This document shows, piece after piece, positions 33,582 through 42,677 of a stretch of 49,112 nt of DNA. Within the stretch, counting starts at the first letter, position 1, and every line of letters starts with the position of its first letter. Made by a program: the position numbers and the translations under genes. Under the pieces are notes generated by a model. It was not told the origin of the DNA, ran no database searches, and was given only the letters and a program-made list of their open reading frames with translations. The stretch covers positions 1 through 49,112 of the forward strand of contig JACPKS010000014.1 of assembly GCA_016186905.1 (NCBI GenBank). The letters are read 5' to 3'. This DNA is from Deltaproteobacteria bacterium. Its GTDB lineage: Bacteria; Bdellovibrionota; UBA1018; UBA923.

Positions 33582-34730
33582 ATGCATCGCCTGTCGCGTT
33601 CGCCCGTCGTATTGAGCGTGCTCATCGCTGTTTTTGCGAGCATTTGTTTTCCGCGCGCGCTTTTCGCGTGGGATGACCATCGCCGCGTAACGCGGCTTTC
33701 CCTGGAATCGATCGAGTCGGGCACCGTGCTTCCGTCGGCGGTCTTCGAAACGCTGGAGTCGGCGCTTCCCGCCATGCAGTCGGGCGCGACCCGCGAGGAG
33801 TTCGCGAATCGCCTGGGCATTCGGGGCGAGAAGGTCGATTGGAACTGGGCCGCCGGCGAGGAAAAACCCTTGAGCGCGGTCGAGGTATTGTCGTGGAGCG
33901 CGCAAGAACCCGACAACGGAATGGATCAGGACCTCGATCTCGGCCCCGACCAGAAGTACATGGGAGGTGCCGCGGGACCGTCGAGCCAAGGCATCCGTCA
34001 CATGTACTTTCCGAAATGGGACTGGCGACGGCCGCTTGCGACGTTTCACTTTCCGGTGCGCGCGATGGGCATGGCGCCCGAACGAGCGCAGCTCTGTTTG
34101 GATCTCGCGCTGCGCGCCGCCGCGGGTGGGCACCGGTTCTGGTCATATCGTTTTCTGGGATGGGGGCTGCATTACGTCGAGGACATGGGTCAGCCTTACC
34201 ATGCGAGCGAGTTCGCGAGCGTGAGGCTGCTGCCGCTGTTCACGCTTTTTCGCGGATGGGAGGCCTTCATCGCCGAGACCACTCGGCGGGTCGGCAATTT
34301 TCATCTCGCGTTCGAGTACCTCACCGATTTTCTTCTCGACCGCGGCGATGCGGTGGAACAGGCGTTTCGCGTGCCGGACGCCGACGCGGCATTCAAGCGC
34401 GCGCTTGAAGGGAGCGCGGATCAGCCCGTGAAAGAAGCGGTGCTGAGGCTCGCCGAGGTTTCGAACGCCCTCGCTCCGGAACTTGCGGCGGCCGAATCCA
34501 CGCTGATGGGAAAAATCCTTCTGGACCGGAACATGGAACTGATTCCGGGTTTTACAGACGCTCAAGGCAAACCCAAGATCGATTTCAAAGCGGTACTCGC
34601 CGACGGCGCGTCCGCCGCCTCCATGCCGCCGTCCACGAAAAAATTCTTCAAGACGATGAACGTCGCGCTTTCGAACACGGGCGTGGCGGCACGATGGTAT
34701 GTCAATGCGTTTATCTTGAGGTCGCGATAA
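33582..34730 (+). CDS. Secreted zinc phospholipase C / S1-P1 nuclease superfamily protein
   Basis: A 382-residue exported protein. The signal peptide should be cut before W30 (ALFA/WDDH), giving an N-terminal tryptophan, which in bacterial PC-PLC and P1 nuclease helps bind zinc. Other likely zinc ligands: H33, D111, H140, and H197-Y-V-E-D201 with Q204-P-Y-H207, the superfamily signature. The remaining 170 residues are helical. Whether it cleaves phospholipids or nucleic acids cannot be told; either would suit a lytic or scavenging life. It starts three bases after the glutamate dehydrogenase stop, so the two are probably cotranscribed. Confidence 0.82.
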   Translation: MHRLSRSPVVLSVLIAVFASICFPRALFAWDDHRRVTRLSLESIESGTVLPSAVFETLESALPAMQSGATREEFANRLGIRGEKVDWNWAAGEEKPLSAVEVLSWSAQEPDNGMDQDLDLGPDQKYMGGAAGPSSQGIRHMYFPKWDWRRPLATFHFPVRAMGMAPERAQLCLDLALRAAAGGHRFWSYRFLGWGLHYVEDMGQPYHASEFASVRLLPLFTLFRGWEAFIAETTRRVGNFHLAFEYLTDFLLDRGDAVEQAFRVPDADAAFKRALEGSADQPVKEAVLRLAEVSNALAPELAAAESTLMGKILLDRNMELIPGFTDAQGKPKIDFKAVLADGASAASMPPSTKKFFKTMNVALSNTGVAARWYVNAFILRSR

Positions 34731-34791
34731 GATGAGCCTGAACGTTTGGACTTGAAGCCCTTCCGGAAATGCGCAAGCATAGACGTTCAAA

Positions 34792-37389
34792 ATGGCTAAG
34801 CACGCGCTCGTGATCGTCGAGTCGCCAACGAAAGCGAAGACGATCCGGAAATTCCTGCCCCAAACCTTCTCGGTCGAAGCGAGCATGGGACACGTGCGCG
34901 ATCTTCCGCAGTCGTCCGCCGACATTCCCGAAAAATTCAAAAAAGAAGACTGGGCCAAGATCGGCGTGAACATCGCGAAGGACTTCGAGCCGCTCTACGT
35001 CGTGCCCAAGGGTAAAACGAAGGTCATCACCGGCCTCAAAAGAAAGCTCGCGGGCGCCGACGAGCTCTACCTCGCGACCGACGAAGACCGCGAAGGAGAG
35101 AGCATCTCGTGGCATCTGCTCGAGCTTTTGAAGCCCAAGGTGCCCGTGAAGCGGATGGTGTTCCACGAGATCACGCGCGACGCCATCGACCACGCGCTCA
35201 AAGACGTGCGCGACGTGGATCTGCGGCTCGTGCGCGCGCAGGAAACCCGCCGCATTCTCGATCGCCTCGTGGGCTATACGCTTTCGCCCCTGATCTGGAA
35301 AAAGATCGCGTACGGCCTCTCGGCGGGACGCGTGCAGTCGGCGGGGTTGCGGCTCATCGTGCAAAGAGAGCGCGAACGGATGGCGTTCCAGGGCGCGACG
35401 TATTGGGACATCGCGGCCGACCTCAAGAAAGATTCCGTCTTCAAATCGCGCCTGGTTTCGGTTGGCGGCGCGCGCGTGGCATCAGGCAAGGATTTCGACG
35501 AGACGACCGGCAAGCTCAAGCCCGGCAAGGACGTGCGCGTGCTCGGCCAGGGCGACGTCGAGGAACTCGCCGGGAAGCTTCGGTCCGCGACGTGGAAAGT
35601 CGTCTCCGTCGAGGAGAAAACCTTCAATCAACGGCCTTCGCCGCCGTTCATCACCTCCACGCTTCAGCAGGAAGCCAACCGAAAGCTCGGCCTTTCGGCG
35701 CGCGAGGCGATGCGCATCGCTCAGCGCCTCTACGAAGAAGGTTTGATCACCTATATGCGAACCGATTCGCCGAACCTTTCCTCGGAAGCCCTCGGCGGCG
35801 CGCGCGACGCAGTCGTCTCGCTTTACGGAAAGGATTATCTTTCGCCCGAGCCGCGGCAGTTCGCGTCGAAAGCCAAGGGCGCGCAGGAGGCCCACGAGGC
35901 CATTCGGCCCGCCGGCGGGCGGTTCACGCATCCCAAGCAGGCCGGTCTTTCCGGAAAAGACCAGGCGCTTTACGAGATGATCTGGATGCGCACGGTGGCG
36001 ACGCAAATGGCCGAGGCGCGGAAACTTTCGATGAGCGTGCGGATCGATTGCCGGCTCGCTTCGCGGCTCGAGACGAACGTCGCCGGCGCCGGCATCGCCG
36101 GATTTTCGGCGACCGGCACGCGGATTCTGTTCCCTGGATTTTTGCGAGCTTACGCGGAGGGATCGGACGATCCCGAGGCGGCACTCGAGGAAAAGGAGGT
36201 TGTGCTTCCGCCCCTTAAGGAAGGCGACGTCGTAACGCTCGAAAAACTCGAGCCTCTTTCGCACGAAACAAAACCGCCGGCCCGCTTCACCGAAGCCTCG
36301 CTCGTCCAGATGCTCGAAAAAGAAGGTGTCGGCCGTCCGTCGACGTATGCCTCGATCATCGATACGATCGTCGACCGCGGTTACGTGCGCAAGGTCGGAA
36401 ACGCGCTCGTTCCGACGTTCACCGGCTTTGCCGTGATCCAGCTTCTCGAGAAACATTTTCAGCAGCTCGTCGACCTGGGCTTTACTTCGAAGATGGAGCA
36501 GTCGCTCGACGAGATCGCCGAAGGCAGTCTCGAGTGGCTCCCGTATCTTCGCGAGTTTTTTCTCGGAAGTACTGGCCTTCAGGAGCAGGTTAAAAAAGAA
36601 GAAAAGCTCATCGATCCCGAGGCGTCGCGCACGTTGGACATTTTCCATCTCGACGGCGTGAAAGTGAAAATCGGGCGTTTTGGCGCTTACCTCGTGAAGG
36701 AATCCGGGAAAAAAGGCGATGATCACGTTCACGCTTCGATTCCGGAAGACATCGCGCCGTCCGAGCTCAGCTCCGAAAAAACCAAGGAGCTCATCGATGC
36801 CTCGGAAAAAGGGCCGCAGTCGCTCGGAAAGCACCCGTCGACCGGCGAAGAGGTATACTGCCTCACGGGGAGATTCGGGCCTTACGTACAGCTCGGTGAA
36901 GTCACCGATGAAAAGCCCAAACCGAAGCGCTCATCGCTGCTTAAGGGAATGGAACCCAAGGCGCTGACTCTTGATCAGGCCGTGCAGCTCTTAAGTCTTC
37001 CGCGTGAGCTCGGCATCCATCCCCAGACGCTGAAACCGATCGTCGCGAACCAGGGCCGGTTCGGTCCGTACGTTTTGCACGACGGTGATTACCGTTCGAT
37101 CCGAAAAGACGACAACCTCTTCACGATCGATCTCAAGCGGGCGCTCGAGCTCTTCGCCGAAGAGAAGAAAGGCCGCCGAGGTGCTGCCAAGCCGCACCGC
37201 GAGCTCGGCGCGCATCCCGAAGACGGAAAACCCGTCAACATTTATGACGGGAAATACGGGATGTACGTCAAGCACGGCGCCACGAACGCCACGATTCCTT
37301 CCGATATCAAGCCTGGGGCGCTCACGATGCCGCAGGCGGTGGAGCTTTTGCAGGAGCGCAGCAAGAAGAAGCGCGGTCGCCGGAAGTAG
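34792..37389 (+). CDS. topA: DNA topoisomerase I
   Basis: An 865-residue type IA topoisomerase that relaxes negative supercoils. TOPRIM domain at the start (ALVIVESPTKAKTI, then ATDEDREGESISWHL), and the catalytic tyrosine is Y321 in GLITYMRTDSPNL. The central blocks EAHEAIRP and GVGRPSTYASII are present. The C-terminus carries no zinc-ribbon cysteines; instead there are several short repeats of the type GRFGPYV (GRFGPYVQLGE, GRFGPYVLHDG, GKYGMYVKHG), a form seen in many bacteria, and a basic tail (KKKRGRRK). Its last 68 bases overlap the end of convergent dprA. Confidence 0.97.
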   Translation: MAKHALVIVESPTKAKTIRKFLPQTFSVEASMGHVRDLPQSSADIPEKFKKEDWAKIGVNIAKDFEPLYVVPKGKTKVITGLKRKLAGADELYLATDEDREGESISWHLLELLKPKVPVKRMVFHEITRDAIDHALKDVRDVDLRLVRAQETRRILDRLVGYTLSPLIWKKIAYGLSAGRVQSAGLRLIVQRERERMAFQGATYWDIAADLKKDSVFKSRLVSVGGARVASGKDFDETTGKLKPGKDVRVLGQGDVEELAGKLRSATWKVVSVEEKTFNQRPSPPFITSTLQQEANRKLGLSAREAMRIAQRLYEEGLITYMRTDSPNLSSEALGGARDAVVSLYGKDYLSPEPRQFASKAKGAQEAHEAIRPAGGRFTHPKQAGLSGKDQALYEMIWMRTVATQMAEARKLSMSVRIDCRLASRLETNVAGAGIAGFSATGTRILFPGFLRAYAEGSDDPEAALEEKEVVLPPLKEGDVVTLEKLEPLSHETKPPARFTEASLVQMLEKEGVGRPSTYASIIDTIVDRGYVRKVGNALVPTFTGFAVIQLLEKHFQQLVDLGFTSKMEQSLDEIAEGSLEWLPYLREFFLGSTGLQEQVKKEEKLIDPEASRTLDIFHLDGVKVKIGRFGAYLVKESGKKGDDHVHASIPEDIAPSELSSEKTKELIDASEKGPQSLGKHPSTGEEVYCLTGRFGPYVQLGEVTDEKPKPKRSSLLKGMEPKALTLDQAVQLLSLPRELGIHPQTLKPIVANQGRFGPYVLHDGDYRSIRKDDNLFTIDLKRALELFAEEKKGRRGAAKPHRELGAHPEDGKPVNIYDGKYGMYVKHGATNATIPSDIKPGALTMPQAVELLQERSKKKRGRRK

Positions 37390-38254
37390 TTCTGAACTCG
37401 CGCTGAAGCAGCTCATCCAGGTCTTGCGCGCTCCGGATCGGGGGTACGCCTTCAAACAAAAGCCGGTTGGGAAGCGCGGACAGGTCGCTGAAGACGTCGC
37501 CCGGCGAGGCGCAGACCAAGCGGCCCTGAATTGCCGCCGCCTCCGCGGTGTGAAGGCTCCCCGACTTCGCCGTGCCTTGCGGAATCCAGACCACGTGCGA
37601 AAGTGCCGAGATGATGCGGTTACGCATCGGAAAGTGCCATTTAGCCGGCTTCATTCCGGGAGGATACTCACTGATGATTCCGCCGCCTCCGTCGAGGATT
37701 CGCCGCGCGAGCCATACGTGCTCGACAGGATAGAGGATGTCGATCCCCGAGCCCAAGACGCCGAAATTCACGATCCCGGCCTCGCATGCGTGCAAGTGCG
37801 CCAGCGCGTCGATGCCGAACGCCAAGCCGCTGATGATCTGCAATGGCCGCGTCTTCAGGCGCGGTAAAATTTCGCGAACGAGTTCCATCCCGTAACGATT
37901 CGGATTTCGAGATCCGACCACGGCAAGAGTCGGGGCGTCCACGAGCATCCGGCCGATGACGTAGAGGCACCACGGCGGGCGTTTGAGGTGGCGAAGGCAT
38001 TCCGGATAATCAGGCGACCAGAAGTCGATCGCGCTGATCTTGCAGGCATTCAGCAAGAGCGCCGTTCGTGCGACGTCTCGTTGCGCCAAGGCCACTGCTC
38101 CACGGATCGCGAGCGGGTTTGTGGAATGGTTTTCAAGCCGCGCGCAAACGGCCTCGACAGACGGCGGCGTCAACGGGGTCTTACGAAAATTTTCGAGAGC
38201 GGCGTTCCACCAAAGCTCTTCAGGAAGATGGCTGATTAGCAGTGCGTCGGTCAT
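37322..38254 (-). CDS. dprA: DNA-processing protein DprA
   Basis: A 310-residue DprA/Smf protein, which loads RecA on incoming single-stranded DNA in transformation. The Rossmann-like core has VVGSRNPNRYG, IISGLAFGIDALAH, GVLGSGIDILYP, MRNRIISALSH and SGSLHTAEAA. A C-terminal winged helix is lacking; instead there is a short Cys/Pro/Ala tail (residues about 285-310) read from DNA that also encodes the end of TopA. The ATG has GGAGA nine bases upstream. The convergent 68-bp overlap with topA is notable and may be recent. Confidence 0.93.
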   Translation of the reverse strand: MTDALLISHLPEELWWNAALENFRKTPLTPPSVEAVCARLENHSTNPLAIRGAVALAQRDVARTALLLNACKISAIDFWSPDYPECLRHLKRPPWCLYVIGRMLVDAPTLAVVGSRNPNRYGMELVREILPRLKTRPLQIISGLAFGIDALAHLHACEAGIVNFGVLGSGIDILYPVEHVWLARRILDGGGGIISEYPPGMKPAKWHFPMRNRIISALSHVVWIPQGTAKSGSLHTAEAAAIQGRLVCASPGDVFSDLSALPNRLLFEGVPPIRSAQDLDELLQREFRTTSGDRASSCCAPAKAPPPAAS

Positions 38255-38356
38255 GGCTTCTCCAGTTGAATCGGAAGGTATGTTTTTAATTCCACGAGCA
38301 TGTGCTCGCGGGGTTTAAAGCAATCGGCGTACCGGGAATAAAGGCGGGTTCGCGGG

Positions 38357-40084
38357 CTAAGGAGATTCGGTCGTGGGCACGCCCTCTTGCGGCAGCATCT
38401 CCACGGGCGGAGGAGGCTCCGACGGAGTCGCGGCGGGAGGAGCCTCGGTTGACATGGATGGCGCAGCGGGAGCCGCATTCGGCGCGGCCTCCGTCGCGGC
38501 AGGAGGCTGGCTGGTCGCGGGCTCGGGCGCAACGGGCTCGGGTGCAACGGGCTCGGGCGCAGCGGGCTCGGGCGCAGCGGGCTCGGGTGTCGAGGATTGC
38601 GGTGCCGCCGGCTCAGGTTCCACCGGGGAGCTTTCGGGCGGCTTCGCGCTCTCAGGTTCGGGCTCCGCCGGAGCCTCCTCGGCCGGACTTTCAGTCGTCG
38701 GTTCCTGACCGCGGTTCTTATCCCAGTTCTCTAGCTCCTTGATCTCCTGTTCTTCCTTTTTGCCGGCGGCATCGAAGGTCGTGGCGCTTTCGAGCGCATC
38801 GAGATCGTCGAGCTCCGAGTCCGCTCCTTTTGCTTGCGGCTCGCCAAGAAGCTTCGCGCGGGATTCTTTCTGCTTCCGCAGTTCGGATACGTCGGTGATG
38901 AGCACGCCGAGGTCGCCCTGGTGGATGACGCCGTTGGCGCGAAGGATCATCGCGGTCGAATACTGGCCGGTCGCATGCACGACCATCGCGTCGGCTTTAA
39001 GCATGATGTCGCTGTCGGTGATTTTCTCGCGGGTGACGGGGTCGTAGTACTCGTAAAGACGTACGACGTTTCCGGGCTGGATGCCGTCTTCGATGCCGCG
39101 GTCGAGGTGGATGAAATGAAACTGCGACGTTCCGCGCGAGCTTTCCTGCGGATTGAGGAGGACCATCGCCTCGATGGCCTCGGCTGCCGCGATGGGCTGG
39201 ATGTCGTTGACGATGGGGAGCAGCGGATAAAGGCGGTTCCCCCGATGGATCGCATCGTAGGCCTTCGTGATGATTCCGATGTAAAGGTTGTCCTTCACGC
39301 CGACGATCCGCACTTCGCCGGACGCACGGTAAATGTAGCCGTTGCGGTCAGACTTGCGGTCGTCCACGAAGATCGGCTCGGAAAGGATCATATAGGAGTT
39401 TCCGACCTGGAGATCCTGGCTGTCGGACTTGACGAACACGACGTCGTCCTGGCTTAAGCCGCTGCCGTCGCGGCGCGAACCGGTGATCTCGCCGAGATCG
39501 GGGAGCGTCGTTTCGTTGGCGATTGCCGGAACGCGGATCGTGATTCGAACCGTTGGAAAGATCTTGATGTTCTTTTCCAGTCCGAACTCGTCGTAATCTT
39601 TTTTCGGGGCCGAGGATTTGACATCGATCGGCTTCCAAAGATCCGGCGAAACCTTCTCGTACTCGGGGATTTTTTCCGTGGGTGTGTCGGCGGCGCTCGC
39701 GACCGGCGCCGCTGATTCCGGAGCTTCCTCGGCGGTCGTAACACTTGGAGGCGCTTCCGAACTTCCAGGTCTAAAAACAAGTTTTTCGCCGGGAGTTAAG
39801 ACGTGCGGGTTCGTGATCCCGCCGGCGTTGTTGAGCGACCAGACCTTGGGCCAGTAGCGTCCGTTGCCGAAAAGGCGCTTGCTCACGTCCCAGAGCGTAT
39901 CGCCTTTTTGCACGTCGTAGGTTTCGGAGGCGTGCGGGCCCGCGATCTCGTTCCACTGCGAGTCCGCGATGGGCTTGAGCTTGCCGGCAAGCCGCGCCAG
40001 CCGCGCGCCCTCGTCGTCGGCGGCCCGAGCCGCGGCACTCACCCAGAAAGCCAAAGCCGCTGCGAGTATGGAGAGTTTTTTCAT
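38357..40084 (-). CDS. LysM-domain periplasmic protein with Pro/Ala/Glu-rich tail
   Basis: A 575-residue exported protein. After the signal peptide (ARA/ADD) comes one LysM peptidoglycan-binding domain (about 56-105: YDVQKGDTLWDVSKRLFGNG). A long beta-rich body (about 165-410) has no family I recognise. The tail (about 470-575) is low complexity, with tandem pentapeptides of the EPAAP/EPVAP type encoded by near-identical 15-base repeats. The tail could span the cell wall. It is ten bases downstream of the YbgF-like gene and probably shares its promoter, linking it to envelope organisation. Confidence 0.88.
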   Translation of the reverse strand: MKKLSILAAALAFWVSAAARAADDEGARLARLAGKLKPIADSQWNEIAGPHASETYDVQKGDTLWDVSKRLFGNGRYWPKVWSLNNAGGITNPHVLTPGEKLVFRPGSSEAPPSVTTAEEAPESAAPVASAADTPTEKIPEYEKVSPDLWKPIDVKSSAPKKDYDEFGLEKNIKIFPTVRITIRVPAIANETTLPDLGEITGSRRDGSGLSQDDVVFVKSDSQDLQVGNSYMILSEPIFVDDRKSDRNGYIYRASGEVRIVGVKDNLYIGIITKAYDAIHRGNRLYPLLPIVNDIQPIAAAEAIEAMVLLNPQESSRGTSQFHFIHLDRGIEDGIQPGNVVRLYEYYDPVTREKITDSDIMLKADAMVVHATGQYSTAMILRANGVIHQGDLGVLITDVSELRKQKESRAKLLGEPQAKGADSELDDLDALESATTFDAAGKKEEQEIKELENWDKNRGQEPTTESPAEEAPAEPEPESAKPPESSPVEPEPAAPQSSTPEPAAPEPAAPEPVAPEPVAPEPATSQPPAATEAAPNAAPAAPSMSTEAPPAATPSEPPPPVEMLPQEGVPTTESP

Positions 40085-40094
40085 GTCCCTCGCG

Positions 40095-41015
40095 TCAATG
40101 TTGACGACCGACGACTGCGGAGGCCGCCGAATGCCCGTCCGCGGATTCGTTGACGGATTCGCCGCCCGTCATGGGTTCCGCCGAAAGCCCGTCGGAGTGC
40201 GCTGCTGTTTTCACCTCAGTATTCTTCTTCGTCTCAGGGGCGGTTTTCGCCTTGGGTGCCGCGTCGGTTTCGGAGGTCCTCTTCGTGTCAGGCTTCGAGG
40301 CCGCCCAGTCGAGCGATGGGTTTCCGGCGAAGAGGTCGCCCGCGAGCGCGGCAAGCCTTGCGGCTTCCTTGTGGTTTCCGCTGGATTCGTGGCACTGCGA
40401 GAGCCGTACCATCGCCGTCGCGACACGCGGGCTGCTCGAAAACGAAGAGATCACCTTCTCGTATTCCGTCGCGGCAAGCTTGTATTCGCCCATCAGATAG
40501 TACGATTCGCCCGCGTAGAACTGTGCCGATCCAGCGAGCACGTGCTCGGGAAAAGATTCCGCGATGCGGTTAAACGAAAGTTCCGCCTCAGAGTAATTGC
40601 CTGCTCTGAAAAGCGCCATCGCGGCCTTGAACGAAACGGCCGTCTCGTCGGATGACGGTGCGGGCTGGGTCATGGCGTGAGGCGCGACGTTTCCGCCGAC
40701 CAGCTGGGTTTTGAGCGGTTTATTCCCCGCGAGATTGTCGGTGACGAGCTTCGTGGCCTCGAGTTTGTCGCTCATTACGGCCACCTTTGCGTCGAGTTCC
40801 TCGATGCGGGATTGCGCGCGCGAAAGTGCAGCGCTCAAGTTTTCGATGCGCTGCGAATCGGAGGGAGGTTCCAGCGTTTCCGCGGGCGCGTCGGCGGCGT
40901 GCTTTCGTCCGCCGCAGCTCGACAATGCGAGGATTGCCGCGACGCCGATCGCCGCGGTAGCCCAGAGCGTTGGGCGATTTGCGAGTTTCTTTTTTTTGTT
41001 GGATGGATTCCGCAT
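40095..41015 (-). CDS. YbgF/CpoB-like lipoprotein with coiled coil and TPRs
   Basis: A 306-residue lipoprotein (lipobox ALSSC, cysteine about residue 34). A coiled coil (about 55-95) is followed by tetratricopeptide-type repeats (about 125-215: AMALFRAGNYSEAELSFNRIAESFP, FYAGESYYLMGEYKLAATEYEKVI), the layout of YbgF/CpoB, which couples the Tol-Pal machine to wall synthesis. A Lys/Thr/Ala-rich tail of 80 residues is unusual. No tol or pal gene lies nearby. AAGGA precedes the ATG. It heads an operon with the LysM gene. Confidence 0.82.
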   Translation of the reverse strand: MRNPSNKKKKLANRPTLWATAAIGVAAILALSSCGGRKHAADAPAETLEPPSDSQRIENLSAALSRAQSRIEELDAKVAVMSDKLEATKLVTDNLAGNKPLKTQLVGGNVAPHAMTQPAPSSDETAVSFKAAMALFRAGNYSEAELSFNRIAESFPEHVLAGSAQFYAGESYYLMGEYKLAATEYEKVISSFSSSPRVATAMVRLSQCHESSGNHKEAARLAALAGDLFAGNPSLDWAASKPDTKRTSETDAAPKAKTAPETKKNTEVKTAAHSDGLSAEPMTGGESVNESADGHSAASAVVGRQH

Positions 41016-41031
41016 AGATGTCCTTAGTTAA

Positions 41032-41059
41032 AGGATAAATCGGATCGGTTGCGAGTCAA
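41032..41059 (-). promoter_or_regulatory. Candidate sigma70-type promoter for the ybgF-like/LysM operon
   Basis: On the minus strand TTGACT (41059-41054), 16-bp spacer, TATCCT (41037-41032), then AAGGA and the ATG at 41015. Confidence 0.5.
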
Positions 41060-41087
41060 TTCAAAACACGCCATAATCGCGGATGGT

Positions 41088-41324
41088 ATGGCGATGCTAC
41101 ACAGGACCATTCGGCTCCATCGCAAAGATTCGGCGTTTACGTACGCGATCCTGGAATCGCTTGAGGGGATGACGAGCTACACCACACTTTCTGATGCGCC
41201 TGGCCAAATGCACCGCGACCTCGAACTCTGCATTGCGCCTGGGTTTGCCGGGGAGGTCGACGCCGTGATCGAGGGTTTGAGAAAGAAATTTCCGGTCATT
41301 GAACTGCAAAAAGTTAGCGGCTAA
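41088..41324 (+). CDS. DUF4911-like small protein
   Basis: A 78-residue cytoplasmic protein from the ATG at 41088 (MAMLHRT). The pattern of an N-terminal strand with RTIRLHRKD, FTYAILESLEGMTSYTTL and a C-terminal helix-strand (VDAVIEGLRKKFPVIEL) matches small proteins annotated as DUF4911 as I remember them. Function unknown. A longer reading from 41049 would overlap the divergent promoter of the ybgF-like gene and is less likely. It lies 52 bases before the TadB/C-like gene, with a sigma54 site in between, so it is probably a separate unit. Confidence 0.7.
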   Translation: MAMLHRTIRLHRKDSAFTYAILESLEGMTSYTTLSDAPGQMHRDLELCIAPGFAGEVDAVIEGLRKKFPVIELQKVSG

Positions 41325-41348
41325 CTTTCTGACTTTCTGAAATCTTTC

Positions 41349-41364
41349 TGGCCTGGTACTTGCG
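41349..41364 (+). promoter_or_regulatory. Sigma54-type (-24/-12) promoter for the TadB/C-like gene
   Basis: TGGCCTGGTACTTGCG has GG (41350-41351), ten bases, GC (41362-41363). Expected start is near 41375, two bases before the GTG at 41377, so the message would be nearly leaderless or the real start lies further in. The sequence is close to the site at 21462. Confidence 0.6.
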
Positions 41365-41376
41365 CTATATTCGCGC

Positions 41377-42312
41377 GTGGGTTCGGTTTCTTTACTCTCC
41401 GCTGAAGTTTCAAAAGGCCGGGCGCTCGCCGCGGGGGGAGCGTCGACGTCTGAAATCCTGGCGTTGCTGCATTCCTGGAAAATAAGAGGACGAGGACGCG
41501 GTTCTTCGCGCGGCTCCGAAAGCATCCGGCTGTGGGGAGAGCGCGTTTACCTGGCGCTCAAAGGCGGTGAGCGGATGGGTGTTCCGTGCGCGCGCGTGCT
41601 GGCACTTGCCCACCCGATGATCGTGCGTGAAGAGCGCCAGTGGATGCGGCTTGCGGGTCTTGAGAAGCAATACGGACTTCAGGGGGCGCTTGCGATGGTG
41701 CTTCCGTGGTGCGTGGCCGCGATGGTGGGAGGCGGATCGGGGTTTAGTTTCTTGAGTGCAGCTGGTGCTGGCCTGCAGATTCTTGGCCTGCTTTTGTTTT
41801 ACCTCATCGTGCGCAAGACCACGCGTCCGATCTGCGATGAACGCGTTTGGCTTAGGGATCTCATGGCCGACGTGTGGCTTCGCGTGCTCTGCGGGCAGGG
41901 AGTTTACGGCGCGCTTGAAGTGAGCCTCGATTCCCTGGAAGGATCGATGGGCAAGAAGTCGATCGCCTTGCGCGCGACGTTTCAACTGCAGTGGCGCGCG
42001 TGGTTTCGCGCGCTTCAGGGCGGAGCGGTTTCATGCGGCGCCGCAAACGGAGCGGCGCTCTTTCACGAAAAACTTTCGCGAAGCCGAGAGGCCGCAGCGC
42101 TTTTGCATTCGCTCGCGCGCAGCGGGGCTCCAGCGGCCGAAACGCTCTCGGATTGGATCGGGCAACTCAACGACGAATGCCACGCGAACCTTGAGGAGCG
42201 CCTCGCGGGAGTTCCAACCGCGCTTTCGCTGGTGTTCTGCTTTTTTCTTACCCCGGCGGTTTTTCTGATCATGGCGGGTGCATTATGGCCGATGCTGCGG
42301 CTTTGGGTTTAA
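41377..42312 (+). CDS. TadB/TadC-like inner-membrane platform protein
   Basis: A 311-residue protein of the T2SSF/GspF type. It has a cytoplasmic N-terminal helical domain, paired hydrophobic helices in the middle (about 105-150), a second helical T2SSF-like domain (LRDLMADVWLRVLCGQGVYGALEVS, about 160-270) and a final helix with FFLTPAVFLIMAGALWPM, as in TadC. Tad systems usually have both TadB and TadC; only one is here, suggesting a reduced or split machine. It faces the CpaF and secretin genes across two unknown genes. The GTG start is uncertain given the adjacent sigma54 promoter. Confidence 0.75.
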   Translation: MGSVSLLSAEVSKGRALAAGGASTSEILALLHSWKIRGRGRGSSRGSESIRLWGERVYLALKGGERMGVPCARVLALAHPMIVREERQWMRLAGLEKQYGLQGALAMVLPWCVAAMVGGGSGFSFLSAAGAGLQILGLLLFYLIVRKTTRPICDERVWLRDLMADVWLRVLCGQGVYGALEVSLDSLEGSMGKKSIALRATFQLQWRAWFRALQGGAVSCGAANGAALFHEKLSRSREAAALLHSLARSGAPAAETLSDWIGQLNDECHANLEERLAGVPTALSLVFCFFLTPAVFLIMAGALWPMLRLWV

Positions 42313-42677
42313 GCGAAGATCGAGTCACGTGGAGCGACCTGCGCAGGTATCGCGGCTCACGCGCGCGAAGCGCGCGCATCCTCGCTTGGATTTTGCTTGT
42401 GGTGGCAGGCGGAGCGATCGCCTGGCTGTGGTTTGAAAATCACAAGTCATGGCACGTAATCGAGATTTCGCCTCGGATCGATGGAAACACGCCTGCCAGG
42501 ACGAAGACTGTAGCGGCCGAAGCCAAGGCGGCACGCGGCACATCTTTGTGTTCCGTCTTTGAGGAGTGGCAGAGCAGCGGAAAATTCGGAGGGATTCTCA
42601 GGCGGGGAGCCGCCTTGTCGGCGCGATGCGGGCAGCGGGCTCTCAAGAAACCCGGCGCACTGAAAAAACGAGGATGA
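42285..42677 (+). CDS. Small single-pass membrane protein downstream of TadB/C-like gene
   Basis: A 130-residue protein with a basic N-terminus, one hydrophobic helix (about residues 32-50, ILAWILLVVAGGAIAWLWF) and a basic C-terminus with two cysteines. It overlaps the end of the TadB/C-like gene by 28 bases, so the two are probably coupled. No family recognised; a pilus accessory role is inferred from position. The 3' end overlaps the convergent four-helix membrane gene by 35 bases. Confidence 0.6.
   Translation: MADAAALGLSEDRVTWSDLRRYRGSRARSARILAWILLVVAGGAIAWLWFENHKSWHVIEISPRIDGNTPARTKTVAAEAKAARGTSLCSVFEEWQSSGKFGGILRRGAALSARCGQRALKKPGALKKRG

Noticed and set aside
32262..34133. 623-codon open frame on the minus strand opposite glutamate dehydrogenase
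   Set aside because: Antisense shadow; it spans two well-recognised plus-strand genes and shows no family signature.
38295..38308. CGAGCA-TG-TGCTCG palindrome between dprA and the LysM gene as a terminator
   Set aside because: Only five to six base pairs and no T-run on either strand; too weak to call.
38510..38600. Short tandem 15-base repeats as a CRISPR or satellite
   Set aside because: They are in frame and encode the Pro/Ala/Glu pentapeptides of the LysM protein tail.
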